From contig NZ_ATYB01000014.1 of assembly GCF_000427465.1 (NCBI RefSeq), positions 3,041,058-3,105,057 on the forward strand: a stretch of DNA of 64,000 nucleotides. Reading direction: 5' to 3'. Position 1 is the first letter of the stretch, and each line of letters starts with the position of its first letter. Below, piece after piece: positions 10,366 to 20,291 of the stretch. The stretch is from Sinorhizobium arboris LMG 14919. Lineage in GTDB: Bacteria; Pseudomonadota; Alphaproteobacteria; Rhizobiales; Rhizobiaceae. Under the pieces are notes generated by a model. That model saw only the letters and a program-made list of their open reading frames with translations, searched no databases and was not told the origin of the DNA. The position numbers and the translations under genes are program-made.

Positions 10366-10848
10366 ATGCGTATAGGACTTTTCGCAGTCGGCCGCCTGAA
10401 GGCGGGGCCGGAAAAGGACCTTGCGGGCCGCTATCTCGACCGGTTCGCCAAGGCGGGTCCGGCCGTCGGCCTTGAATTGGCCCGCGTCGTGGAAACGGCC
10501 GAAAGCCGCGCCGCCAATGCCGAAACCCGCAAACGCGAGGAAGCCGCCCAGCTTGAAAAAACGCTCGCCGACGGCAGCCTTCTCGTGTTGCTCGACGAGC
10601 GCGGCAAAGCGCTCGACTCGGAAGCTTTCGCGCGCCTGCTTGGTCGTTTCAGAGACAGCGGCAAACGCGACCTGACGATCGCGATTGGCGGCGCCGACGG
10701 GCTCGATCCGGCGCTCCACGCACGCGCCGACGCCGTGCTCAACCTCGGGAGGATGACCTGGCCGCACCAGCTCGTGCGCATCCTCATCGCCGAACAGCTT
10801 TATCGCGCCGTGACTATCCTTTCGGGGCATCCTTATCATCGAGCGTAG
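10366..10848 (+). CDS. rlmH: 23S rRNA pseudouridine-1915 N3-methyltransferase
   Basis: RlmH (160 aa) is a SPOUT-class methyltransferase acting on 23S rRNA pseudouridine 1915 in the assembled ribosome. It begins MRIGLFAVGRLKAGPEKDL. The knotted SAM-binding C-terminal half shows LLDERGKALDSEAFA, IAIGGADGLDP, RMTWPHQLVRILIAEQLYRA and the terminal GHPYHR. A 256-bp gap without a recognised gene separates it from rsfS. Confidence 0.95.
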   Translation: MRIGLFAVGRLKAGPEKDLAGRYLDRFAKAGPAVGLELARVVETAESRAANAETRKREEAAQLEKTLADGSLLVLLDERGKALDSEAFARLLGRFRDSGKRDLTIAIGGADGLDPALHARADAVLNLGRMTWPHQLVRILIAEQLYRAVTILSGHPYHRA

Positions 10849-10987
10849 ATCACGAGTCGAAGCCCCTCCCAACCTCCCAACGACTGAAGGAAGCTTCGTC
10901 CGCCTCCCGACCCGATAACGCGAATATGTATTGGTTTGCCCCGCCAAATCAGACTAGGGTCTCCTAACTTTTGGACCTGCGAACTGG

Positions 10988-12412
10988 ATGAGACCTTCAG
11001 CCACTAGAGTCGACTTGGAACGCAGTGCCCGGCGGTTCGGCCGCGGTACTGCGATCATGGCGCTTTTCCTGTCGGTGATCGGCCCGACTGCGGCTCAGGA
11101 CGCGCCTGCGGGCGCGCCATCCGGCGTGAGCGCCGCGGAGCAGGCGCCGCCGGACCCGGCGGCTGACCTCGCCGTCCGGCGCGACAGCACCGCGAGCGAA
11201 CTGGAGGCGCTGTCGAGGACGATCACGCTGTCGCGGGAGCGCTCCGAGGTACTCGAGAAGACGATCGCCGAGATCGACAAGAGCAACGAGGCGCTGCGTG
11301 GCGCCCTCGTGGATTCGGCAGCCAAGCGGCAGGAGCTCGAACGCCGCATCGCCGACGGAGAAAGGAAGTTCCGCGACCTGCGCGTCAAGGAGGATGTGGT
11401 GCGGCGTTCGCTGCGCGCCCGTCGCGGCCTGCTCGCCGAAGTGCTGGCCGCCCTCCAGCGCATGGGCCGAAATCCGCCGCCGGCAATCCTCGTGACGCCG
11501 GAGGATGCGCTCGCCTCGGTCCGGAGCGCCATTCTGCTCGGCGCCGTCGTTCCCGAAATACGCGAGCAAACCCAGAGCCTCGTCGCCGACCTGCAGGCAC
11601 TTGCGGATATTCGCGCGGGCATCGCCAGGGAACGCGAGGAACTGACTGCCGCAATGACCGCCCGGCTCGAGGAAGAACGGCGCATGTCCATGCTCGTTGC
11701 CGAAAAGGAAAAGCTGAGGCAACGCAACGCGGCCGACCTGGCGGTTGAACAGCGCAAGGCCGAGGAGCTCGCCTTGCAGGCGGAGAACCTCGAGGGTCTG
11801 ATCGCATCGCTCGAAAACGATATCTCCTCCGTGCGCGAAGCGGCCGCCGCCGCCCGCGCCGAAGAGGAGGAGCGCCGCCGCATGAGCGAGGCCGAACGGG
11901 AGGCTGCGCGGGAGCTCGCCAGGAGTGCAGTGCCCGACAAAAACCGCATTGCGCCGGCATATGTCTTTTCCGAGCTGCGGGAGCGGCTGGCCTTTCCCGT
12001 TGCCGGTTCGCTTGTGCGCCGTTTTGGCGACGCGGACGGAACAGGGCATTCACTGCAGGGGATCATGCTCGAGACCAATGCAGGCGCGCTGGTGACCACG
12101 CCGGCGGACGGGTGGATCGTCTATGCCGGGAGTTTCCGCAGCTACGGGCAGATGATCATTCTCAACGCCGGCGACGGGTATCATATCGTGCTCGCCGGCA
12201 TGGAGAACGTCAGCGTCCGGCCGGGACAGTTCGTCGTGGCCGGCGAGCCGGTGGCGACGATGGGTGCAAAAAGAGTGGCGAGTGCGGCGGCCTTGGCGCT
12301 GGAAACCGACAGGCCAACGCTTTACATTGAATTCAGAAAAGACGGGAAGCCGGTTGATTCCCGACCGTGGTGGACCGCAGCAGAGGTTGGAAGGGCGCGA
12401 AATGATACGTAG
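10988..12412 (+). CDS. Murein hydrolase activator, EnvC-like (M23/LytM domain)
   Basis: A 474-aa exported coiled-coil protein. It has a signal-like hydrophobic segment (IMALFLSVIGPTAAQ, about residues 23-37) and long Glu/Arg-rich coiled coils (60-320). A C-terminal LytM/M23 domain runs from about 335 (FPVAGSLVRRFG). The usual zinc ligands are changed: the HxGxD site reads GHSLQGIMLE and the HxH site GDGYHIVLAG. This fits a non-catalytic EnvC-type activator of amidases rather than a peptidase. Its end overlaps ctpA by 11 bp. Confidence 0.85.
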   Translation: MRPSATRVDLERSARRFGRGTAIMALFLSVIGPTAAQDAPAGAPSGVSAAEQAPPDPAADLAVRRDSTASELEALSRTITLSRERSEVLEKTIAEIDKSNEALRGALVDSAAKRQELERRIADGERKFRDLRVKEDVVRRSLRARRGLLAEVLAALQRMGRNPPPAILVTPEDALASVRSAILLGAVVPEIREQTQSLVADLQALADIRAGIAREREELTAAMTARLEEERRMSMLVAEKEKLRQRNAADLAVEQRKAEELALQAENLEGLIASLENDISSVREAAAAARAEEEERRRMSEAEREAARELARSAVPDKNRIAPAYVFSELRERLAFPVAGSLVRRFGDADGTGHSLQGIMLETNAGALVTTPADGWIVYAGSFRSYGQMIILNAGDGYHIVLAGMENVSVRPGQFVVAGEPVATMGAKRVASAAALALETDRPTLYIEFRKDGKPVDSRPWWTAAEVGRARNDT

Positions 12413-13724
12413 AGCTTCACTTGTCCTGGTCGGGGCGCTGATGGGCGCCACGGCGATGGGCGTCGTCTATTCGGCAACCATGCCGGCCGTGGCCGCGAAT
12501 TCGTCGACATACCGGGAACTCGCGATCTTCGGCGACGTCTTCGAGCGCGTGCGCGCGCAATACGTGACGCCGCCGCAGGATGACAAGCTGATCGAGAACG
12601 CCATCAACGGCATGCTCTCGTCTCTCGACCCGCATTCGAGCTATATGAACTCGGCCGACGCCGAAGACATGCGCACCCAGACGCGCGGCGAGTTCGGCGG
12701 CCTCGGCATCGAGGTCACCATGGAGGACGATCTCGTCAAGGTGACGAGCCCCATCGACGACACGCCCGCCGCCCGCGCCGGCGTGCTCGCAGGCGATTTC
12801 ATCTCGAAGATCGACGGTCAGGACGTCCGCGGCCTCAAGCTCGAGGAGGCGGTCGACAAGATGCGCGGTGCCGTCGGCACACCGATCAAGCTGACGATCC
12901 TGCGCAAGGGAGCCGAAAAGCCGATTGAGCTGACGATCGTGCGCGACGTGATCGCAGTCCGCGCCGTGAAGGTGCGTGTCGAGGGGGATATCGGCTATCT
13001 CAGGGTCATCTCGTTTACGGAAAAGACCTTCGAAGACCTGAAGAAGGGCATTGAGAAGATCAAGGCGGAAATTCCCGCAGACAAGCTCAAGGGCTATGTC
13101 CTCGACCTGCGCCTCAATCCGGGCGGCCTGCTCGATCAGGCGATCAATGTCTCGGACGCGTTCCTGGAGCGTGGCGAGGTCGTTTCGACCCGCGGCCGCA
13201 ATCCGGACGAAACCCGCCGCTTCAATGCGACCCCGGGCGATCTCGCCGATGGCAAGCCAGTCGTCGTGCTCGTCAACGGCGGTTCGGCGTCCGCTTCGGA
13301 AATCGTCGCCGGCGCACTCCAGGACCTGAAGCGCGCGACCGTTCTCGGTACGCGCTCCTTCGGCAAGGGTTCGGTGCAGACGATCATCCCGCTCGGCGAC
13401 GCCGGCGCGCTGCGTCTGACGACGGCGCTTTATTACACGCCGTCCGGCAAGTCGATTCAGGGCACCGGCATCACCCCTGACATCAAGGTCGAACAGCCGC
13501 TGCCGCCAGAGCTTCTGGGCAAGGTGGAAGCGCAGGGCGAATCCGATCTGCGCGGCCACATTCCGGGTCAGGAAGAGACCGAAGAGGGCTCCGGCTCGGT
13601 CGCCTACGTGCCGCCGGAACCCAAGGACGACATTCAGCTCAACTATGCGTTCGACCTGTTGCGCGGCAAGAAGACGGATCCGTCCTTCCCGGCCAATCCG
13701 GAACAGGCGCAACTGAAGGAATAG
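12402..13724 (+). CDS. ctpA: Carboxyl-terminal processing protease, S41 family
   Basis: CtpA (440 aa) is a periplasmic tail-specific protease. A signal/anchor segment (ASLVLVGALMGATAMGVVYSA) is at residues 5-25, and a PDZ domain is at about 107-177 (LGIEVTMEDD, ARAGVLAGDFISKIDG). The catalytic Ser-Lys pair lies in GGSASASE (294-300) and FGKGSVQT (Lys322). AAGG lies upstream of the ATG, inside the end of the EnvC-like gene; EnvC-CtpA coupling is common in rhizobia. Confidence 0.95.
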   Translation: MIRRASLVLVGALMGATAMGVVYSATMPAVAANSSTYRELAIFGDVFERVRAQYVTPPQDDKLIENAINGMLSSLDPHSSYMNSADAEDMRTQTRGEFGGLGIEVTMEDDLVKVTSPIDDTPAARAGVLAGDFISKIDGQDVRGLKLEEAVDKMRGAVGTPIKLTILRKGAEKPIELTIVRDVIAVRAVKVRVEGDIGYLRVISFTEKTFEDLKKGIEKIKAEIPADKLKGYVLDLRLNPGGLLDQAINVSDAFLERGEVVSTRGRNPDETRRFNATPGDLADGKPVVVLVNGGSASASEIVAGALQDLKRATVLGTRSFGKGSVQTIIPLGDAGALRLTTALYYTPSGKSIQGTGITPDIKVEQPLPPELLGKVEAQGESDLRGHIPGQEETEEGSGSVAYVPPEPKDDIQLNYAFDLLRGKKTDPSFPANPEQAQLKE

Positions 13725-13761
13725 ATCCCTCGCCCGCCAGTTTTGGGCTGCATCAAACAGG

Positions 13762-13795
13762 AGGCGCCGGGCTGTTCAACCCGGCGCCTTTATAT
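13762..13795 (+). terminator. Terminator after ctpA
   Basis: AGGCGCCGGG (13762-13771) pairs perfectly with CCCGGCGCCT (13780-13789) around an 8-nt loop and is followed by TTTATATT. It is a strong GC stem with an imperfect U-tract. Confidence 0.7.
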
Positions 13796-13901
13796 TATCC
13801 ATCGGACGCAGCCGTTTATGCGATGATTCTGGTCCCTTCATGTTTCATCGTCATGGCCGGCAGCGATTCGCGCCAGGATCGAAGCTCGACCGAGGCCCCG
13901 T

Positions 13902-15110
13902 TTGGCAACTGATCTCAATGCCCCCCTTGGCCAGAACCGGAAGGAGAGACCGGCACGCAAGCGCGATCTCCGTCGCCTCCTGCGCTACTGCGGCCTTGGC
14001 TCCGGAGCTCTTGCGGTCATCGGGCTCACGGCATGGAGCGCCCTTTCTCCCGGTCTCCTGAGCCACTCGCCCGCGACGCCGGGAGCGAGCGAAGCGACTG
14101 CAGCCGCCGAGCAAACGCGCGCCGTCGGGGGTGGCAAAGCACAGAACCCGTCCGGTTCGCTCAACCGCAGCGGCGCACTCTCCGGCGCGCATGTCGAGGA
14201 AGTTCTGGCCGACGACGGCGCGACGGTCAGGAAATACACGCCCCGTCCGCGCGAGTCCGGCGGCCCCGCCCTCATCGATGCCGGAACGGCGCGCGGCCAG
14301 GATCCGCGCATGGCCGCCCTTCCGAATGAAAGCCTGCTGGAAGACAGCCCCGAAGGCCGCCTGCCGGTCATCGGCCCGGATGGGCTGAGGCCCATGGACC
14401 AATATGCGCGCCCCTGGTCCGGCGCGCGCGGAACGCGGATCGCCATCGTGGTCGGCGGCCTCGGGCTCAGCCAGACGGGGACGCAGCGTGTCATCCGCAA
14501 TCTGCCGCCGGAAGTGACGCTCGCCTTCGCCGCGGCCGGAAACAGCTTGCAGCGCTGGATGCAGGAGGCAAGGCGCGACGGCCACGAAATCCTGCTGCAA
14601 GTGCCGATGGAATCTTTCGATGACCCGAACGACGATCCGGGCCCGCATGCGCTGCGCGTTTCTTCCGATGCCGGGAAGAACCTTGCGGCTTTGCACCGCA
14701 GCATGGGGCAGATCACCAACTACACCGGCATCATGAACTATCTGGGAGGGCGGTTCCTCTCCAACGCGGATGCGCTCGAGCCGGTCATGCGCGATCTCGG
14801 CAGGCGGGGTCTTCTGTTTCTGGACGACGGGACGTCGGCGCAATCGCTCTCGGGCACACTCGCCGGCGCCTTCGACGTGCCGCACGGTTTCGCCGATCTC
14901 ATGCTCGACGCCGAGCTCAGCCGCAATGCCATCCTGCGCAGGCTCGACGAATTGGAGCGCATCGCGCGGAGGAACGGCACAGCCATCGGGGTCGCTTCCG
15001 CCTTCGACGAAAGCGTGGCGGCCATCGCCGAATGGATCGAGGAAGCCGGCGGACGGGGCATCGAGGTGGTCGGCGTGGCCGCGCTCGTCAAAGATCCGAA
15101 ACAGAACTGA
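13902..15110 (+). CDS. Divergent polysaccharide deacetylase family protein
   Basis: A 402-aa protein with one membrane anchor (CGLGSGALAVIGLTAWSAL, about residues 30-48), a Pro/Ala-rich periplasmic linker and a C-terminal divergent polysaccharide deacetylase (DUF610/YibQ) domain. The domain runs from RIAIVVGGLGLSQTGTQ to IEVVGVAALVK. The family is predicted to act on cell-envelope glycans. The start is TTG at 13902 with CGAGG upstream. rppH follows 58 bp downstream. Confidence 0.82.
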   Translation: MATDLNAPLGQNRKERPARKRDLRRLLRYCGLGSGALAVIGLTAWSALSPGLLSHSPATPGASEATAAAEQTRAVGGGKAQNPSGSLNRSGALSGAHVEEVLADDGATVRKYTPRPRESGGPALIDAGTARGQDPRMAALPNESLLEDSPEGRLPVIGPDGLRPMDQYARPWSGARGTRIAIVVGGLGLSQTGTQRVIRNLPPEVTLAFAAAGNSLQRWMQEARRDGHEILLQVPMESFDDPNDDPGPHALRVSSDAGKNLAALHRSMGQITNYTGIMNYLGGRFLSNADALEPVMRDLGRRGLLFLDDGTSAQSLSGTLAGAFDVPHGFADLMLDAELSRNAILRRLDELERIARRNGTAIGVASAFDESVAAIAEWIEEAGGRGIEVVGVAALVKDPKQN

Positions 15111-15168
15111 TTTAGTCAGCGGGTAGCCGTGTCATACGGCTTGCGGAAACATGCAGAGGAAGGATGAT

Positions 15169-15696
15169 ATGGGCAAGGATAGTGGGCGCGTCAGAACGGC
15201 GGATGATCTGCCCTATCGGCCATGTGTCGGCGTCATGGTTCTCAACCGGCAGGGACTTGTCTGGGCCGGGCACCGGCTCGCCGTCGGCAATTCCGAATAT
15301 GACGGTTCGCCGCAACTCTGGCAGATGCCGCAAGGGGGCATCGACGAGGGCGAGGACCCGCTCGCGGCCGCCTATCGCGAACTCTACGAGGAAACCGGCA
15401 TCCGCTCGGTTTCGCTCATTGCCGAAGCACCGGACTGGATCTATTACGACTTGCCGTCGCATCTGATCGGAATCGGACTAAAGGGCAAGTACCGCGGTCA
15501 GAGGCAGCGCTGGTACGCCCTCCGCTTCGAGGGCGACGAAAGCGAGATCGCCATCAACCCGCCGCCCGGCGGCCACGAGCCGGAATTCGACGCCTGGGAA
15601 TGGAAGCCCATGCACGAGCTGCCGGGCTTGATCGTGCCCTTCAAGCGCAAGGCCTATGAAGAGGTCGTCGCCGCGTTTTCGCATCTGGTACCGTGA
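15169..15696 (+). CDS. rppH: RNA pyrophosphohydrolase
   Basis: RppH (175 aa) removes pyrophosphate from 5'-triphosphate mRNA ends and so starts RNase E-dependent decay. The Nudix box [20 protein letters not shown] continuing TGI spans residues 56-78, with [18 protein letters not shown] before it and the [14 protein letters not shown] block after. The ATG at 15169 has GAGGAAGGA upstream and is preferred over the ATG at 15151. Confidence 0.93.
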   Translation: MGKDSGRVRTADDLPYRPCVGVMVLNRQGLVWAGHRLAVGNSEYDGSPQLWQMPQGGIDEGEDPLAAAYRELYEETGIRSVSLIAEAPDWIYYDLPSHLIGIGLKGKYRGQRQRWYALRFEGDESEIAINPPPGGHEPEFDAWEWKPMHELPGLIVPFKRKAYEEVVAAFSHLVP

Positions 15697-15716
15697 GCGA
15701 AAGGATACCGGAATAA

Positions 15717-15877
15717 GCCCCTCATCCGGCTGCCGCCACCTTCTCCCCGCTTGCGGGGAGAAGGACACGCGGCTCCGCCTTGCCCCGCATTCGACGGCGG
15801 AAGACGCCTGGCGTTTGCCGCCTGTCCCCTTCTCCCCGCAAGCGGGGAGAAGGTGGCCGGCAGGCCGGATGAGGGGC
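15717..15877. repeat. Palindromic intergenic repeat element (RIME-like), 161 bp
   Basis: The whole element is a large inverted repeat. Its left end GCCCCTCATCCGGC is mirrored by GGCCGGATGAGGGGC at the right, and each half holds a smaller hairpin of TTCTCCCCGC and GCGGGGAGAA. This matches the layout of Rhizobium intergenic mosaic elements. It lies between rppH and bfr, whose 3' ends converge, and might also act in transcript termination. Confidence 0.75.
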
Positions 15878-15912
15878 TGATTTAATTCGCCGCCCCTTGA
15901 GGGGGCTGGGAT

Positions 15913-16398
15913 TTACTCGGCTTCGTCAGCCGAAGCGGCGTTGAGCTGGCCGTATTTCTCGTCACCGATCTTGTCGAGCAGGTCGAGCTGGGTTTCGAGG
16001 AAGTCGATGTGGCCTTCCTCGTCTGCAAGGAGTTCCTCGAAGAGCTTCATCGAGACGTAATCGCCGGCCGCGTGACAGATATCGCGGGAGTTCTTATAGG
16101 CCGTACGGGCGTCGTATTCACCTGCCAGGTCGGCCTTCAGCACTTCCCTGACATTCTGTCCGATGCGTAGCGGCGCGACCGTCTGCAGGTTGGGATGGCC
16201 TTCGAGGAAAATGATGCGCGCGACGAGCTTGTCGGCGTGGTGCATTTCCTCGATCGATTCGGCCCGCTCCTTCTTGGCGAGCAGCGTATAACCCCAATCT
16301 TCGAGAAGGCGGTAATGCAGCCAATACTGGTTTACGGCACCGAGTTCGAGATAGAGCGCTTCGTTAAGCTGCTCGATGACCTTTGCGTCGCCTTTCAA
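15913..16398 (-). CDS. bfr: Bacterioferritin
   Basis: A 161-aa haem-binding ferritin subunit that oxidises and stores iron. With the TTG start at 16398, residue numbers fall exactly on the canonical ligands: Glu18, Glu51, His54, Glu94, Glu127 and His130 at the di-iron site, and Met52 as haem ligand. GGAGGG lies 6 nt upstream of this TTG; an in-frame ATG at 16422 has no such support and would spoil the numbering. bfd lies immediately upstream and overlaps it, so both are probably co-expressed under iron control. Confidence 0.95.
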   Translation of the reverse strand: MKGDAKVIEQLNEALYLELGAVNQYWLHYRLLEDWGYTLLAKKERAESIEEMHHADKLVARIIFLEGHPNLQTVAPLRIGQNVREVLKADLAGEYDARTAYKNSRDICHAAGDYVSMKLFEELLADEEGHIDFLETQLDLLDKIGDEKYGQLNAASADEAE

Positions 16399-16675
16399 GA
16401 TCCGCCCTCCGGTTTTCTTCATGGAATTGTCTGAGGCGGCTCATGAAATCAAATATCTCGGCGTCCGTCGAGTCGCGGCGGGCGTGATATTGCTCGGTGG
16501 TGCGGATGATGATGTCGACGACGTTGGGAAAACAGCCGCAGCAACGGCCGCGTTTTTCCATCGCATGATAGACTTTCGCCGGCACGATCAGCTGCCAACA
16601 GTCCTCGTCGAGGAGGCTGACGATCGTGTCCTCGATTTCTTTCTCGGTGATGAAATTGCAACTGCAAACCAGCAT
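16364..16675 (-). CDS. bfd: Bacterioferritin-associated ferredoxin
   Basis: A 103-aa (2Fe-2S) protein that donates electrons to bacterioferritin for iron release. It opens [16 protein letters not shown], with the BFD-type cysteines C4, C6, C45 and C48 (MLVCSC and GRCCGC). A charged tail ([18 protein letters not shown]) extends past the usual 65-75 aa domain. The start at 16675 places Cys4 and Cys6 as in the family; an ATG at 16732 would add an unlike leader. Its last 35 nt overlap the bfr start. Confidence 0.88.
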   Translation of the reverse strand: MLVCSCNFITEKEIEDTIVSLLDEDCWQLIVPAKVYHAMEKRGRCCGCFPNVVDIIIRTTEQYHARRDSTDAEIFDFMSRLRQFHEENRRADLERRRKGHRAA

Positions 16676-16776
16676 TTCGTCTTGCCTGCCATACGCAACG
16701 CTCTGATTTTGCGATAAAGCAAAAGAGGACATTTGCCGTCAACTAAAAACTCCTCTCCATATGGTTGAGGCATGCA

Positions 16777-16791
16777 TTAGAGCCGTTCTAA
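16777..16791. promoter_or_regulatory. Irr-type ICE box upstream of bfd-bfr
   Basis: TTAGA-N5-TCTAA (TTAGAGCCGTTCTAA) is a perfect dyad of the form bound by the iron regulator Irr in rhizobia. It lies about 100 bp before the bfd start, overlapping where a minus-strand promoter would sit. The motif is seen; Irr binding is inferred from the family. Confidence 0.65.
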
Positions 16792-16822
16792 ACTTGACGG
16801 AAATCATCGCATTTTCATTACA

Positions 16823-16836
16823 TTAGGCGATTCTAA
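16823..16836. promoter_or_regulatory. Second, weaker ICE-like site
   Basis: TTAGGCGATTCTAA keeps the TTAG and TTCTAA half-sites but is one base shorter than the site 46 bp away. It may be a secondary Irr site or chance. Confidence 0.35.
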
Positions 16837-16940
16837 GGAGAGTATTTTTCTTCCATAACTTGTAGTTCCGGCTGGAATGCCTGCGACATTTTTACACAGG
16901 ATCCTCCTTGGAACGGTGCGAGTGGCATGCGATTTCGGGT

Positions 16941-19900
16941 TCAATGGAAATTGCGCCCCTTCGGCATGACCTGCGCCACCTGGGCGGCCGTCTCGCCCTC
17001 CGGCTCTGCCCCGGCGGGCAGGCCCAGGCTCAATTGCCGGAGTTTTCTTTTCTCGCGGGCGTCCGCGCTCGGCCGCAAGGCGCCGTCCGCCCGGTCGTTG
17101 GCGCCGAAACGCCGCGCTTCCCGGCGCAGCAGGCCGAGCATCGGCGTTATATCCTCGAGATGATCGGCGACCACGTGAATGACGCCGCTCTGGCTCTGCA
17201 AGCGGCCGCGGACTTTCACAAGCCGCGATCCCATGACCTGCGGCCGGTATTTGTGAAACGTCTTTTCCCAGACGATGATATTGGCGATGCCGGTTTCGTC
17301 TTCGATCGTCATGAAGATGACGCCATTGGCGGAACCCGGCCGCTGCCTGACCAGCACAAGGCCCGCCACCGTCACCCATTTTCCTGTCGCAGTTGCCGCC
17401 AGATCCCGGCTGCGCAGGATGCCTATTCGGGAAAAATCCTCCCGCATGAAGGAAACGGGGTGCGCCTTCAGGGAGAGCGTCAAAGTGCGATAATCATGAA
17501 TGACCTGTTCGCCGGCCGGCATGTCGGGAAGAGCGATCTTGGGCTCGGCCTGCAGATCGACTGAACCCGCCCCCTCGAAAAGCGGCAGCCGCTCCACCGC
17601 CGACTGCTCGTCGAGCGCCTTCACCGCCCAGAGGGCCGCCCGCCGGTCGAGGCCTATCGACCGAAAGGCATCGGCATCCGCAAGGCGCTCCAGAACGGAG
17701 CGGGAAAGCCCGGAGCGAAGCCATAGGTCATGAGCGGAGCGGTATCCCTCTCCCCGGCACGCGACGAGCGCCTCCATATCCGTTTGCTTCAGTCCTTTGA
17801 CCAGCCGGAAGCCAAGCCGCACGGCTTTCCGGGTTTCGATTACCTCCCGCATGCTGGCGTGGCGCGGGTCGACAGCATCCTTGCTGAACGCGCCCTCGCC
17901 TTCGAGCAGGGCATCCCAATCCGAATGATTGATGTCGACCGGCAGCATCTTGACCCCGTGTTCGCGGGCATCGCGCACCAATTGCGCCGGCGCATAGAAA
18001 CCCATCGGCTGCGCGTTCAGGAGCGCGGCGCAGAAGATGTCCGGATAATAGGTCTTGAGCCAGGCCGAGGCATAGACGAGAGAGGCGAAGGAGGCAGCAT
18101 GGCTCTCGGGGAAGCCGTATTCGCCGAATCCCTTGATCTGGTTGAAGCAGCGCTCGGCGAATTCCCTCTCGTAGCCATTCGCGACCATGCCCTCCACCAT
18201 CTTCCGCTCGAAGGTGTGGATCGTACCGGTCCGCTTGAAGGTGGCCATGGCGCGGCGCAGGCGGTCGGCCTCGCTGGGCGAGAAGCCGGCGGCGGTGATC
18301 GCGATCTGCATCGCCTGCTCCTGGAACAGAGGCACGCCCAGCGTCCTTTCCAGGACCGCCTTCAATTCCGGGCTCGGATACACGACCGCCTCGCCCCTGC
18401 GCTGGGCTTCGCGCCGCTTCAGATAGGGGTGCACCATATTGCCCTGGATGGGACCGGGGCGGACGATCGCAACCTCGATCACCAGATCGTACATTTCGCG
18501 CGGCTGCAGGCGCGGCAGCATGCTCATCTGCGCCCGGCTTTCGATCTGGAAGACCCCGACCGTATCGGCGCGGCAGATCATGTCGTAAACGGCTTTCTGC
18601 TGGTCCTGATAGATTTCGGCCAGCGTTTTCTGCTTTCCGTAATGCGCCGCCAGAAGCTTGAAGCCTTTGGCAAGGCAGGTCAGCATGCCGAGCGCCAGCA
18701 CGTCGACCTTCAGGATCTTCAACTCGTCGAGATCGTCCTTGTCCCATTCGATCATGTAGCGGTCGGGCATCGCCGTATTCATGATCGGCACGACCTCGTC
18801 GAGCCTGTCGCGGGTAATCACGAAGCCGCCTACATGCTGCGAGAGATGGCGCGGAAAATTCATGAGCAGACTGGCATAGGCCAGGACGCGCCTGGTGAGA
18901 GGGTCCGCCGCGTCGAGCCCCGCGCCTTTTGCCTGCTCCTCGGTGAAAGGCGAGGTCCCCCAGCCCCAGATCGAACTGACGAGGGCCGACTGCACATCCT
19001 CGGAGAGGCCGAAGGCCTTGGCGACCTCGCGCCCTGCGGAGCGTGAGCGATAGCTGATCACCGCGGCGGTAAGCCCGGCATGCTCCTTGCCGTAGGTCCT
19101 GTAGATATACTGGATCACCTCTTCGCGCCGCTCATGCTCGAAATCGACATCGATATCGGGCGGCTCGTCGCGATCCTTCGACAGGAAGCGGTCGAACAGC
19201 AAAGTGAATTTCTGCGGATCGACATCGGTGATGCCGAGGCAGAAGCAGACGGAGGAATTGGCCGCCGACCCTCGTCCCTGGCAAAGAATCTCTTTGCTGC
19301 GGGCAAACCTCACCAGCTTATGAACGGTCAGAAAGTAAGGCTCGTACTTCTTGTCATGAATGAGTTCCAACTCATAGTCGATCTGCCGCTTCACCTTGTC
19401 GGGAACGCCTTCGGGATAGCGCTCAGCCGCGCCTTCTGCGACGAGCCGCCGCAAGCTTTCGGCCGGCGTCTCTCCTTTGGCGTTTTCGTCCGGATATTGG
19501 TGGCTGAGCTCGTCGAGGCTGAAGGCGAGCTCCCTGAAAAATTTCCCGGTATTGGCGATCGCCTCGGGATAGCCGCTGAAAAGCCGGGCCATTTCCCTTG
19601 GACCCTTCAGGTGCCTTTCGGCATTCTTCTGCAGAAGGAAACCGGCTCCGGCGATCGGCACATGTTCCCGGATGGCGGTGACGACATCCGCAAGCGGCCT
19701 GTAATGCGGAGCGTGATAGAGCGCGTCATTGGTAGCGAGTAACCCGATGCCGGCCTTTCGGGCAATTGCGGCCAGAACGGCAAAGTCATGCCGGTCGAAG
19801 CCGTCATAATGCGGCGCCAGGCCGAGATAGAGCCGGTTGCCCGCATGCTCCTGCAATTTCCCGAGCAGTACCTCCAGGCTCTCCGGTTCCGGCCGCCCTT

Positions 19901-20291
19901 CGCTTTGCATTACGATCAGAAGAAGCTCCTCCTGCCATTCGAGCAGATCGGCGAGATGAAGCGTGCAATCGCCCTTCTTCGAGCGCAGATTCCCGGCGCT
20001 GAGCAGCCGGCAGAGATGTCCCCAGCCCCGCCTGTTCTTCGGATAAGCGAGAATGTCCGGCGTGCCGTCGGCAAAAACGAGGCGGGCGCCCGGCCGGAAA
20101 GGATAGCCCTCCACCTTCGCCTTGGCATGCGCCCTGACGACGCCGGCGACGCTGTTGCGATCGGCGATGCCGAGACCGGCAAGCCCCGCCTTCTTGGCGA
20201 AAACGACCATCTCCTCGGCCGGCGCCGCCCCTTCGAGGAAGGAGAAATTCGTGCGCGCACCGAACTCGTAGAAGACAGTACCCACGCTCAT
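16941..20291 (-). CDS. dnaE2: Error-prone DNA polymerase DnaE2/ImuC
   Basis: A 1116-aa C-family polymerase, the catalytic subunit of the ImuA-ImuB-DnaE2 mutasome that copies damaged DNA. It opens [20 protein letters not shown], the DnaE2 form of the PHP domain. The palm-domain acidic cluster [15 protein letters not shown] is at about residues 374-389, and [19 protein letters not shown] and an OB-fold ([22 protein letters not shown]) near the C-terminus are also typical. The ATG at 20291 overlaps the imuB stop (ATGA). Confidence 0.95.
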   Translation of the reverse strand: MSVGTVFYEFGARTNFSFLEGAAPAEEMVVFAKKAGLAGLGIADRNSVAGVVRAHAKAKVEGYPFRPGARLVFADGTPDILAYPKNRRGWGHLCRLLSAGNLRSKKGDCTLHLADLLEWQEELLLIVMQSEGRPEPESLEVLLGKLQEHAGNRLYLGLAPHYDGFDRHDFAVLAAIARKAGIGLLATNDALYHAPHYRPLADVVTAIREHVPIAGAGFLLQKNAERHLKGPREMARLFSGYPEAIANTGKFFRELAFSLDELSHQYPDENAKGETPAESLRRLVAEGAAERYPEGVPDKVKRQIDYELELIHDKKYEPYFLTVHKLVRFARSKEILCQGRGSAANSSVCFCLGITDVDPQKFTLLFDRFLSKDRDEPPDIDVDFEHERREEVIQYIYRTYGKEHAGLTAAVISYRSRSAGREVAKAFGLSEDVQSALVSSIWGWGTSPFTEEQAKGAGLDAADPLTRRVLAYASLLMNFPRHLSQHVGGFVITRDRLDEVVPIMNTAMPDRYMIEWDKDDLDELKILKVDVLALGMLTCLAKGFKLLAAHYGKQKTLAEIYQDQQKAVYDMICRADTVGVFQIESRAQMSMLPRLQPREMYDLVIEVAIVRPGPIQGNMVHPYLKRREAQRRGEAVVYPSPELKAVLERTLGVPLFQEQAMQIAITAAGFSPSEADRLRRAMATFKRTGTIHTFERKMVEGMVANGYEREFAERCFNQIKGFGEYGFPESHAASFASLVYASAWLKTYYPDIFCAALLNAQPMGFYAPAQLVRDAREHGVKMLPVDINHSDWDALLEGEGAFSKDAVDPRHASMREVIETRKAVRLGFRLVKGLKQTDMEALVACRGEGYRSAHDLWLRSGLSRSVLERLADADAFRSIGLDRRAALWAVKALDEQSAVERLPLFEGAGSVDLQAEPKIALPDMPAGEQVIHDYRTLTLSLKAHPVSFMREDFSRIGILRSRDLAATATGKWVTVAGLVLVRQRPGSANGVIFMTIEDETGIANIIVWEKTFHKYRPQVMGSRLVKVRGRLQSQSGVIHVVADHLEDITPMLGLLRREARRFGANDRADGALRPSADAREKRKLRQLSLGLPAGAEPEGETAAQVAQVMPKGRNFH

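Noticed and set aside
12417..13712. Open frame (431 codons) antisense to ctpA
   Set aside because: Shadow frame; CtpA motifs on the plus strand explain the region.
17730..19046. Long open frame (438 codons) on the plus strand
   Set aside because: Antisense to dnaE2 in a GC-rich coding region; no family resemblance and His/Asp/Arg-rich composition typical of shadow frames.
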